64,000 nucleotides of DNA from Micromonospora echinospora (GTDB taxonomy: Bacteria > Actinomycetota > Actinomycetes > Mycobacteriales > Micromonosporaceae). This document shows, in pieces, positions 36,862 through 46,867 of this stretch. Location of the stretch: the NCBI RefSeq assembly GCF_014203425.1, contig NZ_JACHJC010000001.1, positions 558,001-622,000 on the forward strand, read 5' to 3'. The position numbers were made by a program, and so were the translations under genes. Under the pieces are notes generated by a model. The model searched no databases. It had not been told where the DNA came from and was given only the letters and a program-made list of their open reading frames with translations. How positions within the stretch are numbered: position 1 is the first letter of the stretch; every line of letters starts with the position of its first letter.

Positions 36862-37863
36862 TCAGCCCTGTCGCTTGGCGGGCCGGCTGCCGCCCTTCTT
36901 CGGGTTGACCGGCTTGGCGCCCGGCTTCGGTCCGGCCACCTTCGGCGCAGCGGCCGGGGCCTTCGCCGCCGGCTGGGCGGCCTTGCGGCCGAACAGGCCA
37001 CCGGCCTTGGCCGGCTGCACCGGGCTCTTGCCACCGGTGCTCTTGGCGGCGGTGGTGCTCTTCGCCGTGGGCGGCGGCGGGAACTTCCGCAGCACCCACT
37101 GCTGCTGACCGAGCGTGAAGAGGTTGTTGGTGACCCAGTAGATGATCACACCGATGGGGAAGATCGCGCCCGAGATCAGCAGGGACAGCGGGATGCCGTA
37201 GAGCATCAGGCGCTGCACCATGCGCTGCTGCGGATCCTCGGCCCATCCGGTCTTGAGGATCATCTGACGGCTGGTCAGGTAGGTGGTGGCGATCATGATG
37301 ATCACCAGGATGCCGGCGACGACCTTGACGGTGCCGGTGTTCGCGCCCAGCCGGCTGAGCTCCTCGGCGGTGGAGCCGAACTTGCCGGAGATCGGCGCGG
37401 TGAAAAGCGTCGCGTTCGAGGCGCTGTTGAACTGGTCGACAGTCCAGCCGTACAGGGTCTTGCCCTGGTTGTCCGGGCTGAGGCGGCGCAGCGTGTGGAA
37501 CAGGCCCAGGAAGACCGGGATCTGGAGGAACATCGGAAGGCAGCCCATGAGCGGGTTGGCCTTTTCCTTCCGGTAGAGCTCCATCATCTCTTTCTGGAGC
37601 GTCTCCCGGTCACCCTTGTGCTTCTCCTGGAGCTCCTTCACCTTCGGCTGGAGCGCCTGCATGGCACGCTGCGACTTGATCTGCTTGACGAAGACCGGGA
37701 ACAGGATCACCCGGACCGTCACCACCAGGAAGATGATGGCGAGGATCCAGGCCCAGTTCGTACCGATCACGGCCCCGACCGGAACTCCGATGGCGTCCCA
37801 GGCCGAGTGCCAGGTCAGCAGGATCCACGAGATCGCGTAGTAGATCCAGTCGAGACTAAACAC
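36862..37863 (-). CDS. yidC: Membrane protein insertase YidC
   Basis: 333 residues from GTG 37863, whose codon abuts the yidD stop. It inserts proteins into the membrane with or without Sec. Hydrophobic helices fall near 5-20, 35-58, 107-125, 175-197 and 220-245. ILFPVFVKQIKSQRAM after the second helix carries the conserved Arg of the groove, and NPLMGCLPMFLQIPVFLGLF is the family core. The tail after 265 is basic and Ala/Lys/Pro-rich, likely for ribosome contact. Confidence 0.95.
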   Translation of the reverse strand: MFSLDWIYYAISWILLTWHSAWDAIGVPVGAVIGTNWAWILAIIFLVVTVRVILFPVFVKQIKSQRAMQALQPKVKELQEKHKGDRETLQKEMMELYRKEKANPLMGCLPMFLQIPVFLGLFHTLRRLSPDNQGKTLYGWTVDQFNSASNATLFTAPISGKFGSTAEELSRLGANTGTVKVVAGILVIIMIATTYLTSRQMILKTGWAEDPQQRMVQRLMLYGIPLSLLISGAIFPIGVIIYWVTNNLFTLGQQQWVLRKFPPPPTAKSTTAAKSTGGKSPVQPAKAGGLFGRKAAQPAAKAPAAAPKVAGPKPGAKPVNPKKGGSRPAKRQG

Positions 37864-38148
37864 TCAGGCTCCAGTCACGTCGGCACGGCGGCGGTCGCCC
37901 GGCTCCGGAACCGGGTCGTGTCCACCTGGGTGGAAGGGATGGCAGCGCGACAGCCGACGGACCGTCAGCCAGGCGCCCCGCAGCGCACCGTGCCGGGACA
38001 CCGCCTCCACGGCGTAGGCACTGCACGACGGGTAGAACCGGCAGCGGGCCGGCAGTGCCGGACTTATCCACCGACGGTACGCGATGATAGGCGCCAGCAG
38101 CATGCGGGCACCGGTTGTGGGCGACGAAGTCGCGCTCGGGCCGGTCAC
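37864..38148 (-). CDS. yidD: Membrane insertion efficiency factor YidD
   Basis: 94 residues from GTG 38148, which overlaps the rnpA stop. A shorter start at ATG 38103 gives 79 residues. The signature is [27 protein letters not shown] with the conserved Cys pair and Tyr, then [12 protein letters not shown]. It is a small amphipathic protein that helps YidC and lies between rnpA and yidC as in most bacteria. Confidence 0.93.
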   Translation of the reverse strand: MTGPSATSSPTTGARMLLAPIIAYRRWISPALPARCRFYPSCSAYAVEAVSRHGALRGAWLTVRRLSRCHPFHPGGHDPVPEPGDRRRADVTGA

Positions 38149-38558
38149 CGCGACCGCCGTCCCTTGGGGGACCGCGCGGCGGCGAGAGCGGCGTCGAGGT
38201 CGGCCCCGAGCCGGGCGTACGTCGCGTCGGCGGCTGCCGGCAGCGCGCGTACCACGAGGGTCGTGCCGGCGGGCAGCTCGGACAGCCGCTCGCGGACCAG
38301 GTGCCGGAGCCGCCGGCGAACCTTGTTCCGGACCACCGCGCCGCCGACGGCCTTGGACACGACGAAGCCGGCGCGGCGTGGTGCGGAGGTCTCCGCACCG
38401 CTGGTCCGCGCCGGCTCCGGCGAAGGTGTCGCGGTGGTGCCGATCGGCTCGGGGGTGGTCAGGTGGACCACGACGGCGCCGCGGCCGACGCGTCGGCCAC
38501 CGCGAACCGCTGCGGCGAAGTCGCTACTGCGCCGCAGTCGTTGCGCGGCGGCCAGCAC
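38145..38558 (-). CDS. rnpA: Ribonuclease P protein component
   Basis: 137 residues from GTG 38558, chosen because the protein then starts at the usual [13 protein letters not shown]. It is the protein subunit of RNase P that matures tRNA 5' ends. [27 protein letters not shown] is the RNR signature. A Ser/Pro-rich insertion near residues 35-60 is longer than in E. coli. It lies 34 bp downstream of rpmH. Confidence 0.93.
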   Translation of the reverse strand: MLAAAQRLRRSSDFAAAVRGGRRVGRGAVVVHLTTPEPIGTTATPSPEPARTSGAETSAPRRAGFVVSKAVGGAVVRNKVRRRLRHLVRERLSELPAGTTLVVRALPAAADATYARLGADLDAALAAARSPKGRRSR

Positions 38559-38592
38559 GACTGCCCACGTCCCCGGACCGGACCTGTCGGCC

Positions 38593-38730
38593 TCAGGCCG
38601 ACAGGCGGGTGCGGCCCTTGGAACGACGGGTAGCGATGATGGCGCGGCCGGCACGGGTGCGCATGCGCAGCCGGAAGCCGTGGGTCTTCGCGCGCCGGCG
38701 GTTGTTCGGCTGGTAGGTGCGCTTGCTCAC
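38593..38730 (-). CDS. rpmH: Ribosomal protein L34
   Basis: 45 residues from GTG 38730 with GGAG eight bases upstream. The sequence [19 protein letters not shown] then [17 protein letters not shown] is the L34 signature. First gene of the leftward operon next to dnaA. Confidence 0.97.
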   Translation of the reverse strand: MSKRTYQPNNRRRAKTHGFRLRMRTRAGRAIIATRRSKGRTRLSA

Positions 38731-38913
38731 GTCAGGCTCTCCGTTGTCGTACGCCCCGCGCGGCGGATCGCCCGGGGTCGTGTGCTGGTCCAGGCCACCT
38801 TGTCGGTGACCTCCGATCGGCGCTGCCGTGACGCGCTCCCCGGCGATGCGAGGTGACAGCCACGGACAGCAAGCATCAATCACCCTAGCAGAGGGCGAGA
38901 GAGCAGCCGCTCC

Positions 38914-38942
38914 AGCCTACGCAGGGGTGCAATGACCGTCAA
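38914..38942 (-). promoter_or_regulatory. Probable rpmH promoter
   Basis: Read on the minus strand, TTGACG (38942-38937) is followed after 17 bp by TAGGCT (38919-38914). This is a near-consensus vegetative promoter, 184 bp upstream of rpmH. Confidence 0.65.
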
Positions 38943-39032
38943 ACGTCACACTCCGGCGTCCCACCTGCGTCGGAACCCCGACCGAAGGGGCGGTTTTCAC
39001 TGATGTTGCCAAGGTCGTCAGGGTGTCGCCGG

Positions 39033-39062
39033 TTGATGGCGTGGGGTCCGCGCTGTTAGCGT
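39033..39062 (+). promoter_or_regulatory. Probable dnaA promoter
   Basis: TTGATG at 39033-39038 and TAGCGT at 39057-39062 are separated by 18 bp. DnaA boxes follow at 39232 and 39242, so transcripts from here could be autoregulated. Confidence 0.45.
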
Positions 39063-39231
39063 GCCCGATTGCGGTCGACGTCGGGGGTCCGGGGTTTGTC
39101 GCCGATCGGCAAGACCGGACACGCTGTTGAATCGTTCGGCACGGTGAACCCGCTTCAGCGCCTCCGCGAATCGAGGGGGGGCAGGTCCGACCCGCGTCCG
39201 GTGGGCGGTCACAATCGGTCGGTACACAGGC

Positions 39232-39250
39232 TGTGGATAACTTGTGGATG
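39232..39250. promoter_or_regulatory. DnaA boxes upstream of dnaA
   Basis: TGTGGATAA at 39232-39240 is perfect on the minus strand, and TTGTGGATG follows at 39242-39250. They lie 57-75 bp before the chosen dnaA start, the usual place for autorepression. The remainder of the 576-bp rpmH-dnaA gap holds the two promoters and no gene. Confidence 0.65.
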
Positions 39251-39306
39251 ACGACCGGTCAGCCGTCCGGGCGGGCGTGAGGAGCAGGCGAGGGGGTGGC
39301 ACGACG

Positions 39307-41169
39307 GTGACCGGAGCGACCGACCTGGCCGCGGTGTGGACGGCGACCACCGACGAACTCGCCGACGAGATCATCTCCGCGCAGCAACGGGCGTACCTCC
39401 GGCTCACCCGGCTGCGGGCGATCGTCGAGGACACCGCGTTGCTCTCCGTTCCGGACGCCTTCACCCGGGACGTGATCGAGTCGCGGCTGCGCCCGGCCAT
39501 CACCGAGGCGCTGAGCCGCCGGCTCGGACGGCCGATACAGGTGGCCGTCACCGTACGGGTCACCGAGGACCCCGGAGCACGCCCGGCCGGCACTGTCTAC
39601 CGCAGCAGCCCGGAACCGCTCCCCGAGCACGACGGCGCGGCCCCGCTGCCCGGATTCGACCAGCCCGGCCCGCCCACGGCCAACCCGCCCTTCCCGTCGC
39701 CTCGCCCGGAGCCCGGCTATGCCGAGTCCGGGTACGCCGCGTCCGGCTACGCGGATCCCCGCACGGAGCAGCAGGCGGACGAACCAGCGCCGCGGCAGCG
39801 GACCGCGGACGGCGGCCGCCCTCATCTGATCCCGTCCGGGCGGGACGCGCAGGACACGCTCTTCAGCGCCGCGTTCGCCGAGCCGCTGCGCGCCGCGCCC
39901 GATCGCCGCCCCTTCGACGAGCGCCGGGTCGAGCCCTCCTCCCCTGACTCCGGGGGGTACGAGCCCCGCTACCGGGAGAGCCCCGGCCCCGCCGATCCCG
40001 CGCCGATGCGCGGCCTGCCCCGCGACGGCGCGACTGACAGCGGCCCCGGTCGTGGTGGCCCCGGCCGCGGCGGCGCCGACCACCACCACCGTCCGGGCGG
40101 CCAAGCCGACCGCCGGCTGCCGGGCGGTACGGAGAGCGGCGGCAACCGGCTCAACCCGAAGTACATGTTCGAGACGTTCGTCATCGGCTCGTCCAACCGG
40201 TTCGCGCACGCGGCGAGCGTGGCGGTGGCCGAGTCGCCGGCCAAGGCGTACAACCCGCTGTTCATCTACGGCAGCTCAGGGCTGGGCAAGACCCACCTGC
40301 TGCACGCCATCGGGCACTACGCGACGACGCTCGGCAACGCCCGCTCGGTCCGGTACGTCTCGACCGAGGAATTCACGAACGACTTCATCAACTCGCTGCG
40401 CGACGACAAGACGAGCGCGTTCCAGCGCCGCTACCGGGACGTGGACATCCTCCTGATCGACGACATCCAGTTCCTGGAGAACCGGGAGCGGACGCAGGAG
40501 GAGTTCTTCCACACCTTCAACACGCTGCACAACGCCAACAAGCAGATCGTCATCACCTCGGACCGCTCGCCGAAGCAGCTCGCGACACTCGAGGACCGGC
40601 TGCGTACGCGCTTCGAGTGGGGCCTGCTCGCCGACATCCAGCCGCCGGACCTGGAGACGCGGATCGCGATCCTGCAGAAGAAGGCGGCCCAGGAGCGGCT
40701 GTACGCGCCGCCGGACGTGCTGGAGTTCATCGCCTCCCGGGTGTCGAACTCGATCCGCGAACTGGAGGGGGCGCTGATCCGGGTCACTGCCTTCGCCAGC
40801 CTCACCCGCTCCTCGGTCGAGCTGTCACTGGCCGAGGAGGTGCTGCGGGACTTCATCCCGGACGGCGCCGGGCCGGAGATCACCGCGGACCAGATCATGG
40901 TGTCCACCGCCGACTACTTCGGGGTGAGCCTGGAGGACCTGCGCGGCCATTCCCGGTCCCGGGTGCTCGTCAACGCCCGCCAGGTGGCCATGTACCTGTG
41001 CCGCGAGCTGACCGACCTGTCGCTGCCCCGCATCGGCCAGGCGTTCGGCGGCCGGGACCACACCACTGTGATGCACGCGGACCGCAAGATCCGCCAGCAG
41101 ATGGCGGAGCGGCGCTCGCTCTACAACCAGATCGCCGAGCTGACCAACCGCATCAAGCAGACGACCTGA
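39307..41169 (+). CDS. dnaA: Chromosomal replication initiator DnaA
   Basis: 620 residues from GTG 39307, chosen because it begins the conserved N-terminal domain ([14 protein letters not shown]); GTG 39244 is in frame but too far upstream. A long Pro/Gly-rich linker (about 100-275) is normal for actinobacteria. The AAA+ core shows [26 protein letters not shown] (Walker A), [13 protein letters not shown] (Walker B) and [17 protein letters not shown]. The C-terminal DNA-binding helix-turn-helix has [12 protein letters not shown]. It opens oriC. Confidence 0.96.
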   Translation: MTGATDLAAVWTATTDELADEIISAQQRAYLRLTRLRAIVEDTALLSVPDAFTRDVIESRLRPAITEALSRRLGRPIQVAVTVRVTEDPGARPAGTVYRSSPEPLPEHDGAAPLPGFDQPGPPTANPPFPSPRPEPGYAESGYAASGYADPRTEQQADEPAPRQRTADGGRPHLIPSGRDAQDTLFSAAFAEPLRAAPDRRPFDERRVEPSSPDSGGYEPRYRESPGPADPAPMRGLPRDGATDSGPGRGGPGRGGADHHHRPGGQADRRLPGGTESGGNRLNPKYMFETFVIGSSNRFAHAASVAVAESPAKAYNPLFIYGSSGLGKTHLLHAIGHYATTLGNARSVRYVSTEEFTNDFINSLRDDKTSAFQRRYRDVDILLIDDIQFLENRERTQEEFFHTFNTLHNANKQIVITSDRSPKQLATLEDRLRTRFEWGLLADIQPPDLETRIAILQKKAAQERLYAPPDVLEFIASRVSNSIRELEGALIRVTAFASLTRSSVELSLAEEVLRDFIPDGAGPEITADQIMVSTADYFGVSLEDLRGHSRSRVLVNARQVAMYLCRELTDLSLPRIGQAFGGRDHTTVMHADRKIRQQMAERRSLYNQIAELTNRIKQTT

Positions 41170-41240
41170 CCCCTGCTCCCGCGCTGCCCCTTCCCCGTCC
41201 CGCCGCTCCGCCGCTCCGGCGGCCCCGGCGGCCCCGGCGG

Positions 41241-41298
41241 TGATCAAGGAGTTTGTGTCGGAAAGGCACGTCAATTCCTGCGCCGAACTCCTTGGTCA
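41241..41298. repeat. REP-like inverted repeat with 13-bp arms
   Basis: TGATCAAGGAGTT (41241-41253) pairs with AACTCCTTGGTCA (41286-41298) with one wobble base and a 32-nt loop. It lies just after dnaA. The arm also resembles a ribosome site, so the frame that follows it is not evidence of a gene. Confidence 0.6.
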
Positions 41299-42099
41299 AC
41301 AACGAGATGGCGGCCACGGGCGTCGCCGGCTCGGCCTGGGCGGCGTCCCGCTGGAGCGCCAACTCCATGATCGACGCCCTGTCGCCGTGTGCGCTCGGTC
41401 GCTTCGTCCGTCTTCCGGGCAGGAGTCGGTCGAGCCGAGCGCCATTGCGCCCCCGCCGCTCGGCCAGCGTCTGCGAGCGGGCTCCCCGCAGATCGTTGGA
41501 AGCTTGGCGCCCTCATGGGGGTCGTTTCCTACCAAGATCTCTCCGGAGCTGAGTGTCGAGCCGCAGGCACGGCGTGATCGCGGCCACGGCGGGCACTTCC
41601 GGAGGACCGACAGCAGCCGGAACCCGCTAGGCCGGAAGGCAGAAGCGGGGAGCCCTGGGGAAAGGCCCCGGGAGACCGGGGGCAGGGGCCGGGAATCCGG
41701 GCCTCGTGCGGACCACCCCGGGCCTCGGACCACCGGGCCGGTCGCGCCAGCCGGGCCTCAGAACCACCGGGCCAGCCGGGGCAACAGGGCCGGTCGGGGC
41801 GATCCGGTCCGCCCTCGCGACCGACCCACTGCCCCGGTTCCGCCGTCGCCCGCCGGCCCTCCCCGTCGATCATGAGAAGGCGGCAACCGGCCACCAACTG
41901 CCGCCACCTTCATGCACCAACACGAGTGGAGCGGGATCCGGGTAAGACAGGAACCGGAGGGCTGAGACAGAAACCGGGCGGTGCCGAGGGAAGGCCGGCG
42001 TGATCAAGGCGACCCCGGAAGCGGCCGACGGACCGGGCGCGGCGGGTGGCAACCAGCCGACAGCGGGAACGGTTGACCCTCGACCCGGTGAAGGACCCA

Positions 42100-42600
42100 G
42101 GATCGGTGCTGTGTTCGTCCACAGCTCGTACCCGTTGTCCACAGCCCCTGTGTCACAGGCGGTGGACAAACACCGTCCGCACCCGGCCGGTTACCCACAG
42201 ACTGTGGACAACTCCTGGGGACGACGCTGTGGACGCCTGGGGATGACGATCACGTTGTCCCCAGACGACGGGCCGCCTGTGGGCGGGCTGTTGAAGGTTC
42301 TGGGGATGACGACGTCCGACGCTGTCGGCGCTGTCCACAGCGCTGGGGAGAAAACCGGTGGATTACCGGTGGACAACCGGTGGACAGCCGTGGAAAACCC
42401 GGCGGCTGGCGAGGGCTGTGGACCGGGACACGAGTTGTACCCCTGGTTCTCCACAGCAAAAACACCGGTGGATAACGTGTCTGACCTGCGCCTTCGCGAG
42501 TTCTCCACAGTTTGCACAGGTGCGATGAAGACGATGAGTTATCTCTTCTAAACAACAAAAACCAATCATCACCGTTGGACTTCCTGTGGATCGGGCCGGA
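42100..42600. other. oriC: Replication origin oriC
   Basis: At least twelve DnaA-box-like nonamers occur on both strands. Perfect ones are TTGTCCACA at 42135-42143 and TGTGGACAA at 42203-42211. One-mismatch copies include 42115, 42161, 42191, 42255, 42331, 42369, 42447, 42467 and 42501. An AT-rich stretch at 42536-42570 just before dnaN is the likely unwinding element. The dnaA-oriC-dnaN arrangement is the standard actinobacterial one. Confidence 0.9.
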
Positions 42601-42762
42601 GCGCTGCCGTCGGCAGTCACCCCGGCACCTGGATCCACGGGGTCGGGCGCACAGCCGATGCCCACGCGCCCTAAGGTGCGATGGGTACCCGCACGGTCGG
42701 GCGGGACGGGTGGCAGCGGTCGGCATGAGAGAGTTGTCGCTGACGTCGACGCGGAGGCATTG

Positions 42763-43896
42763 ATGAAGTTCCGAGTGGAGCGCGACGCGCTCGCCGAGGC
42801 GGTCGCGTGGACCGCCAAGAGCCTGCCCAACCGGCCCTCCGTACCGGTGCTGGCCGGGGTGATGCTCCGGGTGACCGACGGCAACCTCCAGGTCTCCGGC
42901 TTCGACTACGAGGTCTCCAGCCAGGTGACCGTCGAGGTGCAGGGTGACGCGGACGGCGCGGCCCTGGTCTCCGGCCGGCTGCTCGCCGAAATCACCAAGG
43001 CTCTGCCGGCCAAGCCGGTGGACATCGCCGCCGTCGGCGCCCACCTCGAACTGGTCTGCGGCAGCGCCCGCTTCACGCTGCCCACCATGCCGGTGGAGGA
43101 CTACCCCACGCTGCCGGACATGCCGGAGAGCGCGGGCACCGTGGACGCCGCCGCCTTCGCCGCCGCCGTGGCCCAGGTGGCGGTTGCCGCCGGCCGCGAC
43201 GAGACGCTGCCGATGATGACCGGTGTACGCATCGAGCTGACCGGCAGCACGCTGGCCATGCTGGCGACCGACCGCTACCGCCTCGCGCTGCGCGAGATGG
43301 AGTGGAACCCCGACGACCCGGAGATCAGCCTCAACGCGCTGGTGCCGGCCCGCACGCTGCACGACACCGCCAAGGCGCTCGGCCCGCTCGGCGGCCACGT
43401 CACCATGGCGCTCTCCTCCGGCGGCGCCGGCGAGGGCATGATCGGCTTCTCCGGCGGCACTCGCCGGACCACCAGCCGCCTGCTCGACGGCGCCAACTAC
43501 CCGCCGGTGCGCTCGCTGTTCCCGGCCGACCACAACGCCGAGGCCCGCATCGCCGTCGCCACGCTCATCGAGGTGGTCAAGCGGGTCGCTCTCGTCGCCG
43601 AGCGCACCACTCCCGTCCTGCTCAGCTTCAGCGCCGACGGCCTCGTGGTGGAGGCAGGCGGCACCGAGGAGGCGCGCGCCAGCGAGGCGATGGAGGCCAC
43701 CTTCACCGGTGAGCCGCTCACCATCGGCTTCAACCCGCAGTACCTCATCGACGGCCTGGCAAACCTGGGCGCCCAGCACGCCCTGCTCCGGTTCGTCGAC
43801 GCGTTCAAGCCCGCGGTCATTTCCCCGGCCGGCGAGGATGGCGAGGTCATCCCGGGGTACCGGTACCTCATCATGCCGATCCGCGTGTCCCGCTGA
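42763..43896 (+). CDS. dnaN: DNA polymerase III sliding clamp, beta subunit
   Basis: 377 residues, ATG 42763 with GCGGAGG upstream. Three clamp domains are visible. MKFRVERDALAEAVAWTAKSLPNRPSVPVLAGVML starts domain 1, and MLATDRYRLALRE and VSGGTRRTT-like stretches occur in domains 2 and 3. YRYLIMPIR is the C-terminal hallmark. The clamp tethers polymerase III. It lies next to oriC and starts the dnaN-gnd-recF-dciA line. Confidence 0.97.
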   Translation: MKFRVERDALAEAVAWTAKSLPNRPSVPVLAGVMLRVTDGNLQVSGFDYEVSSQVTVEVQGDADGAALVSGRLLAEITKALPAKPVDIAAVGAHLELVCGSARFTLPTMPVEDYPTLPDMPESAGTVDAAAFAAAVAQVAVAAGRDETLPMMTGVRIELTGSTLAMLATDRYRLALREMEWNPDDPEISLNALVPARTLHDTAKALGPLGGHVTMALSSGGAGEGMIGFSGGTRRTTSRLLDGANYPPVRSLFPADHNAEARIAVATLIEVVKRVALVAERTTPVLLSFSADGLVVEAGGTEEARASEAMEATFTGEPLTIGFNPQYLIDGLANLGAQHALLRFVDAFKPAVISPAGEDGEVIPGYRYLIMPIRVSR

Positions 43897-43936
43897 TCGC
43901 AGGCAGCACGACCCTGACGTACGGAGGTAGGAGCAG

Positions 43937-44809
43937 ATGCAGCTCGGCCTGGTAGGACTCGGCCGGATGGGCGGCAACATGCGGGAGCGGCTGCGCGCCG
44001 CCGGGCACGAGGTGGTCGGCTTCGACCACAACCCGGACATCAGCGACGCCGCGAGCCTGACCCAGCTGGCCGAGAAGCTCCAGTCGCCCCGCGCGGTGTG
44101 GGTCATGGTTCCCGCCGGCGTCACCGACGCCACCATCGACGAGCTCGCCGAGGTGCTCGGCGAGGGCGACATCATCATCGACGGCGGCAACTCCCGGTTC
44201 AGCGACGACGCGCCGCGCGCCGAGCGGCTCAACGAGCAGGGCATCGGCTACATCGACGTCGGCGTCTCCGGCGGCGTCTGGGGCCGGCAGAACGGGTACG
44301 GGCTGATGGTCGGCGGCGCGCAGGAGCACGTCGAGCGCCTGATGCCGATCTTCGAAGCGCTCAAGCCCGCTGGCGAGTTCGGCTTCGTGCACGCCGGCCC
44401 GGTCGGCGCCGGCCACTACGCCAAGATGGTGCACAACGGCATCGAGTACGGCCTGATGCACGCCTATGCCGAGGGCTACGAGCTGCTGACCGCCTCCGAG
44501 CTGGTCACGAACGTCCCCGGCGTGTTCAAGTCGTGGCGCGAGGGCACCGTGGTCCGGTCCTGGCTGCTCGACCTGCTAGACCGGGCGCTGGACGAGGACC
44601 CGGAGCTGGCCGAGCTGAGCGGCTACACCGAGGACACCGGCGAGGGCCGCTGGACGGTCGACGAGGCGGTACGGCTCGCCGTGCCGCTCAACGTCATCAC
44701 CGCGTCGCTGTTCGCCCGGTTCGCCTCCCGGCAGGACGACTCGCCCGCCATGAAGGCCGTCGCCGCGCTGCGCCAGCAGTTCGGCGGCCACGCCGTCCAC
44801 AAGCGCTGA
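43937..44809 (+). CDS. gnd: 6-phosphogluconate dehydrogenase, short decarboxylating type
   Basis: 290 residues. It oxidises 6-phosphogluconate to ribulose 5-phosphate, producing NAD(P)[14 protein letters not shown] is the nucleotide-binding loop, IIDGGNSRF and [19 protein letters not shown] are substrate-binding, and [21 protein letters not shown] contains the catalytic Lys. This short (about 300-residue) class is typical between dnaN and recF in actinobacteria. Confidence 0.93.
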   Translation: MQLGLVGLGRMGGNMRERLRAAGHEVVGFDHNPDISDAASLTQLAEKLQSPRAVWVMVPAGVTDATIDELAEVLGEGDIIIDGGNSRFSDDAPRAERLNEQGIGYIDVGVSGGVWGRQNGYGLMVGGAQEHVERLMPIFEALKPAGEFGFVHAGPVGAGHYAKMVHNGIEYGLMHAYAEGYELLTASELVTNVPGVFKSWREGTVVRSWLLDLLDRALDEDPELAELSGYTEDTGEGRWTVDEAVRLAVPLNVITASLFARFASRQDDSPAMKAVAALRQQFGGHAVHKR

Positions 44810-44812
44810 CCG

Positions 44813-44821
44813 GTATCCACA
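44813..44821. promoter_or_regulatory. DnaA-box-like site before recF
   Basis: GTATCCACA differs from TTATCCACA at one base and sits 4 bp before the recF GTG. Confidence 0.35.
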
Positions 44822-44825
44822 GCCT

Positions 44826-45956
44826 GTGTACGTCCGCCGGCTCGAACTGGTCGACTTCCGCTCCTACGAGCGCGTCGGCGTCGACCTGGAGCCGGGTCCG
44901 AACGTGCTCGTCGGCGCCAACGGCGTCGGCAAGACGAACCTGGTCGAGGCGCTCGGTTACGTGGCGACCCTGGACTCGCACCGGGTCGCCACCGACGCCC
45001 CGCTGGTCCGGATGGGCGCCTCCTCTGCGGTGATCCGCTGCGCCGTGGTGCACGAGGGCCGGGAACTGCTCGTCGAGCTGGAGATCGTCCCGGGCAAGGC
45101 CAACCGGGCACGCCTCGGCCGGTCTCCGGCCCGGCGCGCCCGGGACGTCCTCGGCGCGCTGCGCCTGGTGCTGTTCGCGCCGGAGGACCTGGAACTGGTC
45201 CGCGGCGACCCCTCGGAACGTCGCCGTTACCTGGACGACCTGCTGGTCACCCGCCAGCCCCGCTACGCCGGGGTACGCGCCGACTACGAGCGGGTGGTCA
45301 AGCAACGCAACGCGCTGCTGCGTACCTCGTACCTGGCTCGCAAGACCGGTGGTTCGCGCGGCGGCGACCTGTCGACGTTGGCCGTGTGGGACGCGCATCT
45401 GGCCCAGCACGGGGCGGAACTGCTCGCCGGGCGCCTGGAGCTGGTGGCGGCGCTCACCCCGCACGTCGCGAAGGCGTACGACGCGGTGGCCGCCGGCCGC
45501 GGCGCGGCTGGCGTCGCGTACCGGCCCTCGGTCGAGCTGCCCGAGCCCGGTGCCGACCGGGCGGCGCTGGCGGAGGCGTTGGCGGCCGCGCTGACCGCGA
45601 ACCGCGCCGCCGAGATCGAGCGCGGCACGACGCTCGTCGGCCCGCACCGCGACGACCTGGCGCTGACGCTCGGCCCGCTGCCCGCCAAGGGGTACGCGAG
45701 CCACGGCGAGTCGTGGTCCTACGCGCTGGCGCTGCGGCTGGCCGGGTACGACCTGTTGCGCGCCGACGGGATCGAGCCGGTGCTGGTGCTCGACGACGTC
45801 TTCGCCGAGCTGGACACCGGCCGGCGGGAACGGCTGGCCGAGCTGGTGGGCGGCGCGAACCAGCTGCTCGTCACCTGCGCGGTGGACGACGACGTGCCGG
45901 CGACCCTGCGCGGCACCCGGTACGCGGTGGGCGACGGGACGGTGCGACGTGTCTGA
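44826..45956 (+). CDS. recF: DNA repair and replication protein RecF
   Basis: 376 residues from GTG 44826. Walker A is [16 protein letters not shown]; the signature [20 protein letters not shown] and Walker [20 protein letters not shown] follow. It loads RecA at single-strand gaps. The 3' end overlaps the DciA gene by 8 bp, so expression is coupled. The ribosome site is weak. Confidence 0.96.
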   Translation: MYVRRLELVDFRSYERVGVDLEPGPNVLVGANGVGKTNLVEALGYVATLDSHRVATDAPLVRMGASSAVIRCAVVHEGRELLVELEIVPGKANRARLGRSPARRARDVLGALRLVLFAPEDLELVRGDPSERRRYLDDLLVTRQPRYAGVRADYERVVKQRNALLRTSYLARKTGGSRGGDLSTLAVWDAHLAQHGAELLAGRLELVAALTPHVAKAYDAVAAGRGAAGVAYRPSVELPEPGADRAALAEALAAALTANRAAEIERGTTLVGPHRDDLALTLGPLPAKGYASHGESWSYALALRLAGYDLLRADGIEPVLVLDDVFAELDTGRRERLAELVGGANQLLVTCAVDDDVPATLRGTRYAVGDGTVRRV

Positions 45957-46554
45957 TGACGAGGTGCAGCTCCCGCCCGCGCGGCTCGGGCCGGGACGCG
46001 ACGCGCGTACCCCGGGAAAGCCCGCGGACGGTGAGCCGGGCGCGAACGTGCCGGATGGCGCGGCCGGGCCGGAACTGGCCCGGGCGGTGCTGGACGCGGC
46101 GAAGGCCCGGCGTCAGGCGGCGGCTCCCCGGCGGCGCGGCGCGGTACGCGGCGACGGCGAGAAGCGGCTGCGCGGCTACTCCGGTCCGGGGCCGGACCCG
46201 CGCGACCCGCAGCCGCTCGGCGCGGTGCTGGACAAGCTGGTCAAGGCGCGGGGCTGGCAGCAGCCGGCGGCCGAGGCGACGGTGTTCGGCGCGTGGGAGA
46301 AGGTGGTCGGCGCGGAGGTCGCCCAGCACAGCCGCCCGGTGAAGCTGGAGGACGGCGAGCTGACCGTGGAGGCCCGCTCGACGGCCTGGGCGACGCAGTT
46401 GCGCCTGCTGGCGGGCTCGCTGTTGAAGCAGATCGCCCGCGAGGTCGGCCACAACGTGGTGCGCAAGTTGCACATCCACGGCCCGGCCGCGCCGTCGTGG
46501 GCGCGCGGCCCCCGGCGGGTACGCGGGCGCGGGCCCCGCGACACCTACGGCTGA
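45949..46554 (+). CDS. DciA-like DUF721 protein
   Basis: 201 residues from GTG 45949. An Ala/Arg/Pro-rich N terminus leads to the DUF721 core at about 85-170: [38 protein letters not shown] and [13 protein letters not shown]. DciA proteins interact with DnaB helicase and aid its loading. The place after recF fits. It ends convergently over a small leftward gene by 10 bp. Confidence 0.85.
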   Translation: MSDDEVQLPPARLGPGRDARTPGKPADGEPGANVPDGAAGPELARAVLDAAKARRQAAAPRRRGAVRGDGEKRLRGYSGPGPDPRDPQPLGAVLDKLVKARGWQQPAAEATVFGAWEKVVGAEVAQHSRPVKLEDGELTVEARSTAWATQLRLLAGSLLKQIAREVGHNVVRKLHIHGPAAPSWARGPRRVRGRGPRDTYG

Positions 46555-46784
46555 CCGTCGCCTCCCGAGCGCCGGGCCTCCCGCCGGGCGCGCTTGAGCT
46601 CACGCTGCTCGCGGCTCCACTGCTTGCGGCGCTCCAGGTCCTGCTTCCACGCCTCGCGGGCCAGCCGGGAGCCGCCCTGCACCGCGCCCTGGACCTGGGA
46701 GGGGCCGGCGAGGTTGCGGAACACCCAGCCCAACAGGCGGCCGCCCTTGCCGGAGGCGTCGCCCACCTGCTCGTCGTCGCTCAT
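46545..46784 (-). CDS. Small basic hypothetical protein
   Basis: 79 residues, starting at ATG 46784 after a purine-rich AGGGAGAGGG. It has an N-terminal acidic part (SDDEQVGDASGKGG), one Gly/Leu stretch, then a basic Arg/Lys-rich tail (EAWKQDLERRKQWSREQRELKRARREARR) that looks helical. I recognise no family. It is divergent from the OhrR-like gene and shares the operator region with it. Confidence 0.6.
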   Translation of the reverse strand: MSDDEQVGDASGKGGRLLGWVFRNLAGPSQVQGAVQGGSRLAREAWKQDLERRKQWSREQRELKRARREARRSGGDGQP

Positions 46785-46800
46785 CCGCCGCCCTCTCCCT

Positions 46801-46831
46801 GATTGGTGTACAAACAATTGGTACACCAATC
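46801..46831. promoter_or_regulatory. OhrR/MarR-type operator, 11-bp perfect inverted repeat
   Basis: GATTGGTGTAC (46801-46811) and GTACACCAATC (46821-46831) are exact reverse complements with a 9-bp AT-rich spacer AAACAATTG. It sits between the divergent 46784 and 46868 start codons. Confidence 0.8.
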
Positions 46832-46867
46832 GTTGCTACGCTCGCAACGACGACGAGGAGGACGAGG

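Larger units (their letters stand above)
41170..42762. other. dnaA-dnaN intergenic region
   Basis: 1.6 kb without a credible gene. The left 0.9 kb is GC-rich with short irregular repeats of CGGGCC and GGCCGG type. Right of about 42.1 kb it carries oriC. Confidence 0.8.

Noticed and set aside
41240..41875. Frames in the dnaA-dnaN gap, including one starting at the REP-like arm
   Set aside because: The apparent ribosome site and start belong to an inverted repeat; the peptide is Arg/Gly/Pro-rich with no domain, and replication-origin gaps are normally non-coding.
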